The translations under genes and the position numbers were made by a program. Below are positions 11,618 to 25,775 of a stretch of 64,000 bases of DNA, piece by piece (position 1 is the first letter of the stretch; every line of letters starts with the position of its first letter). The notes beneath the pieces were generated by a model. That model was given only the letters and a program-made list of their open reading frames with translations, was not told the origin of the DNA and made no database searches. Source of the stretch: Lophium mytilinum (taxonomy: Eukaryota; Ascomycota; Dothideomycetes; Mytilinidiales; Mytilinidiaceae); contig MU004184.1 in NCBI GenBank assembly GCA_010093605.1, positions 2,017,615 to 2,081,614 of the forward strand, read 5' to 3'.

Positions 11618-12597
11618 TGCTGAGGCAGGTCAGGCAGTGTCAAGTTAATTGGAGGGAGGACGTTGACATTGACTCCAGTCAAGTTGGTCCAAGCTGTCTC
11701 AAAATTCGCTTACATAGAAGTCTAGCGTACCAGGGGTGAAACGAGATCTCGGTGACACGTGGGGGGTGAAAAAGTGACACACTCATTAAGCACTCTGTTA
11801 GGCTTCGTTGCACTTGAAGTAGTAGGCCGGCACCGTCTAAGGTGGTCTGGTGAGATATCAGCCTTTCCAAAAATGTCGTTTCACCGGTTTTTGTAATGTA
11901 TTCTACCAGAGAACTTCAAACAGTACCAGGAAAGTGTAATGACAGTTTGAAGTAGGCATATGTATAACAGAACATAGGAAGCTTTGGAAATGAATCCCAG
12001 AATCGTAAAATGGCAATTAGTGTGCAAGATAGCCTGTTTGTCTTCTGCCACAGCTTCAAGTGCTTCAAGAAGTTTCACATAGAATAGCTCAAGCATCGAG
12101 GTGAACAGATTCTATCCTATTTAGATTTGCGAACAAGCATTGAAGCAGTGACATACACGCGTATACTCTCATCGCGGCGTGTTCAACACAAGAGTGCCAC
12201 TCTCCCTTATGCCCTTTGTGGATTCGACGCGTAAAATTCCCGGATTGCGGATTCGCGCCTCCACGTGCTGATGGAATTGATGAAGTGAGGGGTCTAGAGA
12301 GGAATGAAGTGGCTCTTACCTGTTGGCGATTTTTATGTGAATGAGCATTGGGGACACAAATGAAGTCTCTGTCGTAAATTTCATCCAGTCGAGCCAGAAT
12401 ATCTCTATATATTTTTCTTGCAGGGATGTGGTCGAAAATATCCGCTAGTGAGAGAGCTTCTCTTAAGCTTCGAGCTCCATCACTGAACACCCCCGCTCGT
12501 GTCCTCTTCACCCACTGCGTCGCTATGCAACCCTGGCCTCATGTCCTCCTCCTGCGCAATATCCGACAATCTATGAAGCCCTGACGCCGTCTTCACC
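11618..12597. other. divergent promoter region with a possible gene fragment
   Basis: This lies between the minus-strand LDTP cluster and the plus-strand Net1-like gene. On the minus strand, 12511 to about 12320 is open, protein-like, and ends at a good donor (CAACAG then GTAAGAG), but it has no ATG in frame and no clear second exon. It may be a relic exon or chance. Nothing else was recognised. Confidence 0.4.
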
Positions 12598-15500
12598 ATG
12601 CGCCTGATCGTGCAGGTCCTCCCGCTGGCCGCGGGCCCTTCGAAATCTCTCGTTGCGCGCGGCCGCGTCCCGAGTCTCCCTCAAAAGCCGGACAAATTCA
12701 CGATACCAGTCAACCCGGACCACACTTTTGAGCAGATATGGGGTCTAGTAGAGACCCGATACAAGAGGAATTACTTGACGGACGCGCAGGCTGCGTATGT
12801 TGCTAAGCTCCGACGTTGTTTGCCAGGAACACGCGACTAACGATCTCTACAGGACGTTCACAATCAAGAAAATCCAAGATGCGTACAATTGCGATCTAGA
12901 CCTAGGAGACACGGTGGGCGCAATCTTTGAGGGCGAGAAAGATCAGGAAAAGATCATGATCCAGGTTATCCAAGCCGCCATTGACAGGGACATCTCCATC
13001 CTACCGACCTCCAATCTTCGACCGCAATCGGCGCACAAGAGGCTACTAGATTTCCAGAATTCAAGCTCGAACAAGCGACGGCGCATTGAGGAGCAGCGTT
13101 ATGGGACACCCCTTGAGAATTTGCATCCAGACACGCCAGTTCAGACTTCTGAAGGAGATACTCAGACCGAACGACTAGGGAAATCGAACAATCACAACCA
13201 TCGCCATCGCCATCGCCCAGCTGGAGGAAGAAGGTCGCGCTCAGTTTCATCAAATTTCGTTGTCCAGGATTCCCAAGTTGACTTCGCAAGCCATGGAAAC
13301 CATATAGCTGAGAAGCCCTCAAAGAGCCAGTCCCCGCAGCCGGACGCCCTATCTCAACAGTCTGTTCCAGGGTCTATTATGGAACACCTCGCGAGTTCCT
13401 CTCCAAGGACTAATGGAATTGAGACTGGAACTCCGCAGAGTCGATTCCTGAAGCCGTCCCTTCCAGCATCGCTTCTGAGGGGCAACCCGCCAAGGTCCGG
13501 ACAGCAGGCTCCCCTGAAAAGGAAAGCTGGGGGTTCAACTCTGATGGATGACGAGATTGAGGATCTTGATGCCATGGATGGGGGTGAAGACGCGATGCAA
13601 GAAATGGAATTTGGAAGCCAAGAACACCACGATGATTCTCAGCATCAACATGCAGGTCAACTTCCATCCAACCCGTACGGGTCCCACGCCTCCACCCCTG
13701 AAGTCGTTGAGCGAGCTCCATTGCTCGTCTCAAATCGTAGGCGTTTGGATAGTGTGGGTGTGTATGACCGGATCGTATCTCCGGACGAAGAAAGACTGTT
13801 TGGGGGTATACATAAACGCGTAACCACATATGGTCATGCTTCCCGCACTCCAAGGGCTATTTCCAAGCAGACTCCAAAGCCCAAGCCACAGTCAACAGCG
13901 CTGAGAAGTAACAATTCTACAAAGCCTTTGACGGAGTTTTCTATGCAGAGAGAAGACCAGACAGCGGAAGCCCCAGAAGCCCAGTCTCCTCAGACGTCGC
14001 GTACTGGACCATCATTGTCGATGTCTAATTTAGTCAGCGCTGTGAAGGAAAAGCAACGACGGCGAAGCACGGATAGTAGTCAAAACTCTCCTGAAATCCA
14101 GAGGCGGACGCCAATTGCGGAATATTCAGTAGAGAGTCCACTATCGGTCACAAGTGGGCAAACCACCCCGGGAAAAGTATCAACCCTAAAGAAACCATCG
14201 AAGACTTCTTACAACCTGATGACTCCGCACGGTAAAAAACCAGGAGCCGGCAAGACGTCAACAACTCGGAAGCGGAAGGATATGTCCGAGAAGAGTAAAG
14301 CTAAGCTAAAGGAGAAAGAGGAGGCGGGGAAGAAGATAAATGACGGCAAAAGGAAAAGAGAAGAGGACGCAGAGCGCAGTCTATCCAGAGATGATTCTGT
14401 TCGTGCATCGCAAGATGGTGATAACCGTAGTCGAGCTACCCCATCATCCGCAAGGTTTATCAACAACCGCGTCATGGAACCTAAACGCAAGTCTTGCGAC
14501 ACGTGTCACGCACGGAAGGAAGAGTGCGACGGAAAGGAACCATGCAGTTACTGTGTAAAAAACGGGCTAGGGCCATGTCTTAATAGCAGTGCGTTGTCAT
14601 TCACACTGTCACAGGCGCTTTCAAGATCAGTCACACCGATCACCCCTGTACCAAATCGGCAAACCACTATCCCCTTTCCACGCGACAAGGGGAAGGGAAA
14701 GCTAGCTGATTCTTCCCCTAATTTAGCACGCGATGCCACCAACGAGCTCAGCAACGCTGTCAGAGCTTCCTCCTCCGCCGTGACTAAGAGCAAAAAGATG
14801 TCACAGCCGCAGGACAAGAGTTTTGTTGCAAAATCAAGCCCACTTGCTTCAAGGCGCGAGTCCGAACAGCTGGCTATTGAAACAAGCGAGTCACTCAACC
14901 GAGTCAACCGGCACAATAACAAGGCGGGGCCATCAAAGACAATGGGAAGCACGAAGGACCTGCGTGACTACCTGAACGAGCGCGAGGCGTCTCAGTCGGA
15001 CAATCAATCTCCCAACCCGACTGCTTCAACTGCCACTCCAGCTTCAACTCAAGAAGTCATACCTCAATTTTTGGGAGAGCCCGAAGAAGGGTCTCCTGTA
15101 ATAAATCCTGCGAAAGTAAATGAGAGTGCACCATCGGGCTCGGTCTCCTCTTTCCAAAGCTCTACTAGACGATCTGTGTCGTTCCAAACAGACATTGAAA
15201 TCTCAGAAAAGCCGACCCTTCCAACTCCTAAGCCAGCGAGCGCCCTAGGAATATTGAAAAACGCTTCCGTCAAAGGCCGAACTTTGACCACTCCAGCACG
15301 TCGACTTGTAAATGGCATGTCATCGCAAAAGCAGCCTCCAGGTACTACACCCTCGAGAGCTTCGAAAGCCGACAAGAACGTTGCTCCTAGTCTTTCTGGT
15401 CTGAGCAGGACTCCTTCACAAGAACCTAGTGCCATGCGACGAAAACTGTTACACGTCGCCATTCCTGCTGTCTCTATTCCCGATGTTAAAGCGCAGCAAG

Positions 15501-17383
15501 AAAGAATCCTTGCAAGGCAGCAGTCCGCCTCCTTAGATGCCGAAACAAGACCTGCTCAGGCGACTCTCAGTGACGAAGCAACTGTTGCACCGACGACCAA
15601 CAAAGAAACGATGGAAGACATGCCAACACATACTGGCCCAACACCTGCGCCGAAATCTACGTTTGTGGAGACGAAGGCTGCTAGTCAAAACGAATCATCC
15701 CAAGGGATCGAGAGTGAAAAGTCAAAGTCACGTTCTCCGGAACTAGCCCGAGGTGGGATACTTCTTCCTTTTTCAGGCCAAGTCATCAAGCCTATTACAC
15801 GCCTCAGAATCACTCCCACTCCCTCTCCCAAACTATTGTATTTCGCCAGACTTCTCCAACCCTCACGAAACGCTCAAGATCTGGTGCAATCTCACGCTAA
15901 TCCAAACACAGTGACTCCAAAACCGAGAGGAAGACCACCGAAAAAGAAACCATCTCCTCCGCCTCAAGTGGCAGCGCAACAACCTAACAACTTTAGCCCT
16001 GTTCGAAAGCAATCCTCCGAAGACCGACAGATTGCCAATGAAATTGAAGCTGCGGAGACAAGAAAATCTTCTGAATTGGCCGAACCAAAAGTGCCTGAAA
16101 CGACAAAACCAATCACGGTGCTCATGTCCGACGAGCCCTTTTCAGATGTGATGGATGTTGTGGAGCAAACAGAACCAGAAGAGCCTCAGGAGACCGCCAA
16201 GGCGGATGATATCAGCAACCGAGAGACGGCCGAGCCAGAACCATTCCAAGCAACGCCACCTACTGCAATTGAAATGAACTACGAGTCTGAAATAGATGCA
16301 TTGGATGATGTAAAGACACCAGTACAGACACCGCCAGTAGTAACTGGGAAAGTCAATCCGACGACAGCTGGCGCACAAGAGTCGAACAAATCTGATTCGG
16401 AGTCCGAGTCCGAGTCTAGTTCCGACCCCGAATCTGAGGAAGAAGAGGAAACCACCAGGCCTGTGGCCGCCAAGCCGATGACAGACGGCGCAGAAGATTC
16501 TTCTGACGTAGAAGAAGAGAAAGGACCGACAAAGCCTGGGCAAGCGTCTTCGCAACCTGCCCGGAAACCAGCTCAATTCGTGTCCCAAACCTCCTCCGAG
16601 GTCTCTTCTAGCGATGCCGACGATGAGTCCGACGAAGAGAGCTCCGACGATGAGGAACTCGCAGTGATTAGCAATGCCGAAGTCCCCGCCGCCGCCGACG
16701 AGGACACAGAAATGAAAGACGCGGACTCGGTTCCTCCATCGTCTCCGCCAGAGATACCCACCCAGCCCAGGGAACCAAGCAAGAGCTCCAGTCCTTCATC
16801 CAGCGCATCATCCAGCGAGGACGAGAGTAGCGACGAGTCCACGCCCGTCCCTACACGACCGTGGAGTACCAAGAAGTCCAACCAAGCATCCTCATCCTCG
16901 CAGGAGCTCGGCTCGCCACCCCAGGACTTGAAACGCCCCGCCCTTCTCTCAACATCCAAGGTCCCCCTACCACCGCCCAAGACTCTCCCGCCAGAGCTCA
17001 AAAAGGGTTCCGCAACTACCCCCAAACCCCCACTCCCACCCCAACGCTCCACCCAACCATCCTCCAGAGCTCCCGTCCCTGCGCCAACACCAATCCCCCG
17101 CCCGCCCAACCGCACCCGCGTCTCCGCGCAGAGCTTCCCTAGCATCACAGAGCAGCTATCCCGCGTCCGCTCGACCCCGAAACCAGAGCCGAAACCGTTC
17201 AACCTCGCGACATCAAGCCTGAAGCGGATCAAGAAGAGCGGTGGGAAGGCTGAGAGCGGGGACGAGAGCAGTTCGGAGGAGAGCAGTAGCTCGTCGAGTA
17301 GTGAGAGCAGTGGGAGTGAGGATGGGAAGTCGCCGCCGCCGAAGCCGGGGTTGTTTCGGATGTTGGGGCTGTTGAATCGGTGA
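12598..17383 (+). CDS. Net1/Dnt1-like nucleolar protein with Zn2Cys6 cluster and AT-hook
   Basis: The model is join(12598..12794,12853..17383), 1575 residues, with one 58-base intron (GTATGT...CTACAG) and an ATG in CACC context. The first ~95 residues resemble the N-terminal domain of the Net1/Tof2/Dnt1 family (Cdc14-binding nucleolar proteins; Pfam Cytokin_check_N), including the IKKIQDAYNCDLD block. The rest is very long, low-complexity and Ser/Pro/Glu-rich, ending in acidic Ser tracts and a short GLFRMLGLLNR tail. That organisation fits nucleolar scaffold proteins that act on rDNA silencing and mitotic exit. Unusually, a complete C-x2-C-x6-C-x5-C-x2-C-x7-C cluster (Zn2Cys6) lies at about 614-641 with a basic stretch upstream, and an AT-hook (PRGRPPKKK) at about 1090. 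The family call is moderately sure; the role in this organism is inferred. Confidence 0.75.
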
Positions 17384-19540
17384 CTAGGTTGCTAGCACTG
17401 TGAATGATGGGTTGATTAGGGGTCTCGATAGGAGAGGCTGTGGTTGTTTTGTTGATGAGGCTGGTATGGAGTTGGTTGGCACTTGTTGTGGTGGATGGAA
17501 ATGGGGTATGATGTTTCTTGCATGCATATTTTGCTGTTTTGTCGGGCGTCAGTTGCTCAGCTATTTGAGCTTCTCACTTCCGATTCGACGTCGGTACTTG
17601 GCCAAGACGGAGTTTATGCTGGAAGCAGCGGTCGCTGTAGATACCTCGCGGGGCCTTTTCGCAAAGATGACCTGGCGAAGAGCGCGGTTACAAGGAGGTT
17701 TTGTCATACAGTGTGGCTACAAGGGGACTTCTAACGACTTGTTGATAGTAGAGTTGAGGTGTATATTCAGATCGGATCGAATCAAATACAGCAACAGGAT
17801 AGCACCGCATCTATCTCGACTACTTGTGACATGCTACTCTTTTCCTAGGACCTGCATGTCAACTTGCAGTTGCACTTGCGGTGCTCCCGCTAGAGGCGGT
17901 GAGCGGCGTCGTCTAAGGTGATCAGGTTAGGTCTAACTAATTCTACGTAACGTAACCATTCTCAGCTTGTTCGGGTTCTAGTTAGTATGTTCATAATAAG
18001 ACGCTCGCGGGTGGGAAGGACATGTGCAATCGCGAGCCCGATAGGTGGAGGTAGAGTGGGGTCTGCTAGGTTTAAATCAAGTATGAGCGTTTGAGGATTT
18101 AAATAGGGGTATCGTCGTAGTCAGAAGCATTAGAATGCACCTCTTTGGACTGACGAGATCTTGGGTGGCGCGGGCGAGGATACGAGGTGGGAGTAATGGG
18201 AGTAATGGGAGTAAAAGTAGTCATGGGAGAACAAGCAGTATAACGAGTGAATGTAGTAATAGGAGTAATACAGTGCCTTGCTAGAATTCTAGGCACACTC
18301 GCTCACGACCGCCTGAGGTGCCTCAGCGATTTATGCAAATCCTAATAAGGTGTAAAGGCCTCGGGAACTTGAGCCAGAAAAATTCCATGCGCTTACAATT
18401 GCCTCAGTTGGCTGTTATTTGTGGTGCTTCGACACATCATCATCATACCAGAAAATATGGAAAGACGACGCGCACGATTTTGCGTCCTAATGCAGTAGGA
18501 TGAAGAGGTGATGAGTGAGGAAGGTCGGGGGCAGCTCAAAATCACGACACAGACACACCCAAGCCCTCTATTGCAAAACTCCACTTTCAAAACTGTCCAC
18601 TCGCTTCATTTCATCCCCAATTACTCTACAAACCGGCGCCGCTGCCTATCCACCCCCGTCCTCGTCTCCGGGTAGTAGAGTCCTTGAAAGGCCCAGAATC
18701 CGGTCGCCAGCCCAGCACAGCCCAAGCTTCATCATACACTGATACAAAAACACACCTCCCAGATCTCGCGCTTGCCACTATGGCGTTCCCCTCCCTTTAC
18801 CAGCCTAGCCCATCGGCGTGCTCAACCGCCTCGCAAACTTAAGAAATCTCAGTCTCCAAAAAAAAGGAACCACCGCTTTAGTTTTCCGCCCACCCCTCAC
18901 AATGGTTCCGACCCGACCGCAACATGGAGGAAGTGAGAAAAGAACACCGGTCCAATGCAGGTAAAGAAGAAAAGTAAGAAAGCTGAAAAGCCCGTACCAG
19001 GGAATTTCTCAAGAGAAAGGAGACCTCCAATTAGGCTTCCTCGTGTATTGCGCGGAGGAAAAATCTACCCGCGCTTCCCAATATGCCTGCCCGCGTGCCA
19101 GCCCTGAGTCCCACCCACTAGTCTGTCCACCGCGCTTAAGAGAAAGCAATCGTGCACCAAGAGCCAAAAGCCCGCTCCCAAATGAATCAAGGAAATTTGT
19201 ATTTGAATTAAAGATCACGCCTTTAACGTACCTTAGGATGAGACTTGTGGTCAAGGCCCAAACACCAATGCTGGATTGAGACCGGTGAAAAGCTCCCAAC
19301 GCCAGTGACATGCAGTGGAATGCAGAGTAGATAGAAAGAGTTTGGGTTGAACCGGATGATACGTGGTGACCAACAAACAAATGAGCCAACGGCGAGGATT
19401 TGCGAACGCTGTATCCGCGCTTTTTCGGTGACAAGAATGATTTGATCCAATAGTGAGGTCCGGAAACCCAGACGAAAGCAGAAGCTGATTCGACGAATAC
19501 CAGAATTATCGGGATTGAAGGCGAAGAGTGAGATGAGGAC
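17384..19540. other. intergenic between converging genes, no gene seen
   Basis: About 2.2 kb separates the 3' ends of the Net1-like gene and SET1. I found no frame with domains or splice structure. A small array of three 9-bp units (GGGAGTAAT type) lies at 18189-18215, with related scattered units to about 18270. Confidence 0.45.
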
Positions 19541-22500
19541 TTAGTTGAGGAAGCCCTTGCAACCCACGGAGCCACAGAGACAGGGAATCCGGTCCGTACT
19601 GTCAATCTCGCGCTCGAACTTATAGTCGTAGGTGAGCTCCTCGTCTGCGAAATGTGTTAGAAATGTTCAAGCACGATATCGGGCCCCGGAAATGAATGAA
19701 ATGTAAGCCTTACTCTTAGCAATGTCCCTTAGAGCGTAGATCACAATCCGCTTAGTCCCGTCCACCCTGATAATCTTCGCCGTACAATTCGGTGTACAGC
19801 TATGATTGATGAACCGCGCAATGCCACCCATCTTAGTGGCGTCAATGACAGTGTCTTCATCGATCCTGAAGAGATAACTGCTGCCGACACCTTGCAAGTC
19901 GTACTTCTTCTCTCGCAAGTCTGCTACTCGCTGCCGTACTTTCTCGCCGACATACTCAATGATCATGTCGTTGATGGCAATGTTCTCTTCGGCGTACAGA
20001 CCCCAATTGTGAATGGCAGACCGGTCAAATTTGACAAGCTTCTTCCGTTTCTTGAGCTGGTTGAAGCGCATGGCGTCACCCTCGGCACTCATCTGCTTCT
20101 GGGTATTGATGTCATTAACCAAACGGCGGTTGTTAGCACGATTAGAGCGAGAAGAGGCAGTCGAAGCGATCTTAGCAACCGCAGCAAGTTTAGCAGCAGC
20201 AGCAGTTTCGACTGCCGCGGCCGGGTCATTGTTTGCGCGGGCTTCGCGTTCTTCTCGGGCCTTTTGGACGCGAATGCGATGAGGCAGGTATTTCGACTTC
20301 TCGGACTCGAGGATTTTCTTGACGCCTTCGGTCCTGGCGCTACCGGTGGAGTTCTGGACGAAGTAGCCTTCGATTTGTGTCTCGGTATGGACCACGCCCT
20401 TCTGCCCTTGTCGGTTGAGTGTCTTGATTCCCTTCTGCTTCCATGCCCAAAGATCGACGTCTCCCAGATTGGAGATAGGCTCTGATTCTAGTGCTTGCCG
20501 TAGGAACTTGAGATCTTCGTCATCTTTGAGCATGTGTTGCCATCCGTCAATGTCCAGCACGACGCTGAAATCATCCTCAACCGTTCTTCGTGGCTTGTCA
20601 GCTGAAACACCCCATTCGACCTCTGCCCGTTTACCGTCCGCGGGTGGTTCAAAGACCTCGATTTCAGGTTTGGGCTCTTCGGCAGCCGGTGTTTCCTCTT
20701 CCGCTTCAGCTGGCTGGGTGTCTTCGCTGGTAGCCTTCGCTTCTGCTTTGAGAGCTTCGCGTTCCTCAAAGATTTGTTTCTTAGTCTTCTTCTTTTTCGT
20801 CGGCTTTTTCTTTACATCCTTGGCAGAATCATCAAGCTCGATTGTGAGAGCAGGCTCGCGCGCGCCTTCATCCTCGACTCGAATATCCACGATCGTCGGT
20901 ATATCCTTCGAATCCGGTGCATCATGACTGATACCAAAGAAGAGAGCATCCGCCTCCTCAAATGTTCTCCGAAGTTTGCGTGCTCCTTTGAGTGCTCGAT
21001 CGGCCTTCTTCCAGATTGGCGAGGATCTCGGAAGGATAGCTAAGACCTGCTCAAGTTCCTTCTCGGCCATATCCTCGGGATCCTTGTCGATGAGATGGGC
21101 GAGGAGACTTCGAGCATGAGAATCGTCCATCATCTCATCATCACTTTCTTCGCCCCATCCAGCATCCAGTCTCCGTCGTTTGGCACGATGTGCTCTTGAT
21201 GAGGGTTCTTCATCTTCAATATCTGAAGAAACAGCGCGGCTGAGCGGCCTACTTTCTTGCTCTTCAGTGTCCCGAGTGAAAGAACTTCGGCCTTCGTCGT
21301 CTGAGTCCTTCTCGTCGTCATAGAAGTCCAACATCTGGCGATGCAATCCCCTAACCACATTACGCTTCTGGGGCAACTTCTTGCGACGTTCATCCTGGAA
21401 AACATTGGTAACCTTCGGCATCCTACGTCCACGGGCGATGTTATGATCGTGTGGACCAAGGGCCTTCCGGCCAAATCGGCCAAAGCCATGTGCTCGTGAA
21501 TCTGGCGTTCCATTTGGCGTAAGGCTTCCTGTGCCAAAGGAGATTGTAGGCTGCATGGCCTCTTTGCTCTGGGGATCTGCAATTCCGAACTTCCTCCTTT
21601 TCGCAACGTGGCGCTCCGGGTCTAAAAAGTCGAAGAGTGCAGGCCCGGCTATCCTAGCTTTGATATCGCCCACCACTCGATCGCGAAGCTCTTGCCTTAG
21701 CAGATCAAGTGCGGCAATCACGGGGTCCAGGTCTTCTGCTCTGCGTTTCTTTTCGTACTCCAAATCCAATTCCTCTTCCTTGACGAGCCGTTCCTGTTCT
21801 TCCCGCTCGCTCTTCTCTGCGGCAGCCCGTTCTGGGCTAGGACTGCGTTCGTAGTTGGGATTCCCGTACGGTTGAGCTTCCATGACCATGGTGTACGTGA
21901 ACAGCTGTGATCCCGCACAGTCTTTTGCGCAACGCATCGTCTCTTCCTCTCCTCTTCTCGAATCGTCGAACACAACGAAGTAGCCAGTTTCGTCCACCCT
22001 CACATCTCGCCAATCGTAAGTCTTTAGCCGCTTTTTCAAGTGTGGTATTGTCGTCCCTAGTACCGGCACGTATCGATGTGCAATGAATATGTAGGGTTTC
22101 CGCTTGATTGTTGGCAAAATCGGAGTTTTCTCTAGAAGAGCGTGCGCTGCGGGTTTGGGTAGTGCTGCAAGGCGAGGCCCTTCTGGGGGTCGCATACCAC
22201 CACCCTTCCCAGATGGTCCCTTGGGGACATTTGGTGGCAGATCAAATACGGTGGCTGTGGGAGTGCTAGCTGCAGGAGCAGTCGAGGTTTTCTGTGTGGC
22301 GTACAGCTTCTCTTTCTCTTGCCGCTGACGCTCTAAAGTGGCTTTAATGAGACGCTGGCACTTACGCCCTTCGCGATCCAGCTGTATCTTAACCTGTCGT
22401 AGACCAATGCGCTCATTGTTGCCCTCCCTCTCCGCTCGCTTAGCGGCGTCAGATGCTTTGACCGGGGCCACCCCCCGCATCGGTGTACTGTCCTTGTACC

Positions 22501-23582
22501 GAACCAAACAGATTCCAAGGAAGCTTCCAGTGCCAGGATCGGTCTGGTTTTTCACCTCTGAGACCTCGCCGTAACCTCCTAAAAATGCCTTCAATTGCGA
22601 CTCGGGCAGAAGAGGGTCGAACCCGGCGACAAGCACCTGTGTCGCAGGACCGGGCCCGACGGATATGTGAGGGTCGAAAGCGTAGGGCTTCAGCAGGTAC
22701 GGAGCCAAGCGGACTTTAGTTTTCATTTTCTTAGCATCATAGTTCCCAGAAGAGTAGCCAGGAATTGCCAAACGGGGGTCTGGAGGCGGTATCGGGTCGT
22801 CCTGCAGCGCGAGTCGAGTTAGCGTCACAGGACGACCAATGTTTGGGGAACAGTATCTGATTGTAGGAAGCCCCTCGACATACCTGGCTAACACCGAACT
22901 TTCTGTACCGAGGTTGCACATCGCCTCGTAGCTTCCGCTCGTGCCTTGGCAGGTTTTGTAGTTTGTGATCGAGCAGAGGGTCGTAGGCAATCTTTTCGCC
23001 CTTTTCCTCGCCAGGCCCGGGGCGCGCTTGTGCCCTCTCATCGGGAGGGGTGTGGACGGGTGTCATCGTCTCGGAGACATTTTGGGGAAGGTCAGCAGGG
23101 TGCGCGACGTAGGCGGTAGAGGACGCGTGAACAGCGCCATCGGCGGGCTTCATCGAGCGCGGGCTCAGCGGCTTGCCAGGTGGGGAGGAATCGGTATTGG
23201 TCAAAGGAGTGAGAGCGTGGAGAGCAGAATTCTGGCCAGGATAGGACATGGCGGATTGGCTGTTTGAGAAAACAGATGAGACAGTGCTGGCGAGAGAACT
23301 AGCTGAGCCAATACCGTTCAATAGGTCGCCGGAGCCGCTTTCATCTTCGTCTGGCGGGGTTGCGGTATGTTTGTCGTGTGTCGCCAGGGCGTCACTGGTC
23401 TGGCTATACCGCGAAAGGCGTCCACCTGCTGTTGATGGTGGCGAGTGAGATACGACGGACGAGTCCGCCCGGTGCGAACCAGCCCGTCTCGAATCGTGGT
23501 CTCGGTTCGTGCGCTGCTCAGCAAGTGTCGAAGGGGCATGTGGTGAAAAGTCGGCGAAAGAGCCCGTCGAGGCGCGCGACAT
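19541..23582 (-). CDS. SET1: SET1 histone H3-lysine-4 methyltransferase (COMPASS)
   Basis: SET1 is the catalytic subunit of COMPASS and methylates H3K4 in the nucleus. The model is complement(join(19541..19644,19714..22801,22884..23582)), 1296 residues, with introns of 69 and 82 bases. The start [12 protein letters not shown] matches the usual fungal SET1 N-terminus. Visible in order: a disordered N-terminus; an RRM at about 288-375 ([21 protein letters not shown]); a second RNA-binding Set1 domain near 440-520; an N-SET region ([14 protein letters not shown]); and the SET domain with [19 protein letters not shown] and [10 protein letters not shown] post-SET motif [13 protein letters not shown] ends the protein. 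The last intron splits the SET domain just before [10 protein letters not shown]. Length and domain order are typical of Pezizomycotina SET1. Confidence 0.97.
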
Positions 23583-24928
23583 GCTCTGAACCACGTCTAC
23601 CTGGAGCGCGTCCAGTGTGCCACCATCTCGCTGGGGCGCCAGACAGAGAGAAGCAGGTATAAATGTGGCAGAGGGCGACAGGCGGATGGGGACAGAAACA
23701 ATGTGTCGAGAACGCGGTGGTGTGGGGATGGGAGCCGCAACGCGAAGAGTTCACGAAACGTGCCCGGGCCCAGAGGACGCGCAAGGGTCGCCGTAGGAAG
23801 GTGAAGGTGAGGAGGTGAATGAGCGGAAGATGGCGAAGCGAGCAGATAGGACTGCTTGGGTCGCGGACGGCTGGGCGGCGTCTTTGGTGGAATGCACGAT
23901 GGAAAGGGAGGTCGAAAGCATGGGCGGCGTTCCGCCAAGGCTTTCGAGGACAAAAGACTTGCCCCGGCCTCCTAAACACCACGCTCCTCGCAACAACATG
24001 CACACAGCCTCGATCAGCTCTACACACCCTGTTCATCAGCGCGCAGCAGTCCGGAATCCCCGACACATTGTCCTTTGCGTCCGCCAACTCCCGCGGTCGC
24101 TCTGTATACCAGCCCAACCGCACCGTTGCGGAGAAGAGCCCAACGACGTCCTATACGCATTTGAGAGATGCGCAATCACTACAAATATATACTGGAACCC
24201 ATGTCATTTAGGACGTTCACATTTGCGAGATGCGATTTTGGGTCTCTCACGTGAGCTGACGCTTGCGCTGACTAGGCGGTGATGACAATAGATGCAGTCG
24301 TACCACGTAGGGATACAGGACTCGCGGTATTTATTGGTTGAGCAACTAATATACAGGCGCTGGATTCGCTGCGGTATTGGATCCGATGGGCTCGCGATGA
24401 GCAGATGGGAGATACTGATGCTAGGGACGGACCATGCCGCTACCGGCTCAGCGGGTATTTCAGGCCTTGCAAATGGGATTTCAAGAGAATAGATGAACAT
24501 GGACTTGTCGGAGGACATAAGGTTGCCTACATTGTCTCTGTGGACTGCCTATAACGAAGCGACCGACCAAGAACCTCGCCGCTCTAAATATTGGTGAATC
24601 GGGATTTCGGTCATGGAGATACAACAAGAGACCTCGCCAGGCAAGCGTGGTCTCTTCGACGCGAGCAACAACGAAGCTGTGCTTTGTATACTTGGTGCTG
24701 AGGACGGCTGTCAGACTTCCAATGCACTCGCGCGCCGCAATACACGCAAGGCATGCTAGGAAAGCAGATGGCTGTTGATATTCAAACCATGGGCATTGCT
24801 GCGTATAGCAAGAGTCAGATGCACTGCTCAGGCAGGGGATATAGACCGCCATCCCATCCCAACGCCGATTTTAGTCACCAAATGCGTCACTAATGGACGC
24901 TTCACCAACTCAGTCCATCCCGCAACCC
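23583..24928. other. SET1 upstream region, no gene seen
   Basis: About 1.35 kb between the SET1 start and the 3' end of RIB4. It should contain the SET1 promoter and 5' leader. Pyrimidine-rich tracts are common just upstream of 23582 on the SET1 strand. Several overlapping frames look like composition artefacts. Confidence 0.45.

Positions 24929-25775
<847 letters not shown>

Noticed and set aside
14495-14578. A separate Zn2Cys6 transcription factor gene
   Set aside because: The cluster lies in the middle of one uninterrupted 4.5-kb exon with no local start; it belongs to the Net1-like protein.
16573-17232. Long minus-strand open frame rich in Ser/Gly
   Set aside because: It is the antisense shadow of the Ser/Pro/Glu-rich tail of the Net1-like gene.
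18189-18215. Three 9-bp GGGAGTAAT units as interstitial telomere repeat
   Set aside because: The unit does not match the TTAGGG-type repeat on either strand; treated as a simple micro-repeat.
19009-19605. Minus-strand open frame overlapping the SET1 3' end
   Set aside because: It conflicts with the last SET1 exon (post-SET motif) and has no recognisable domain.
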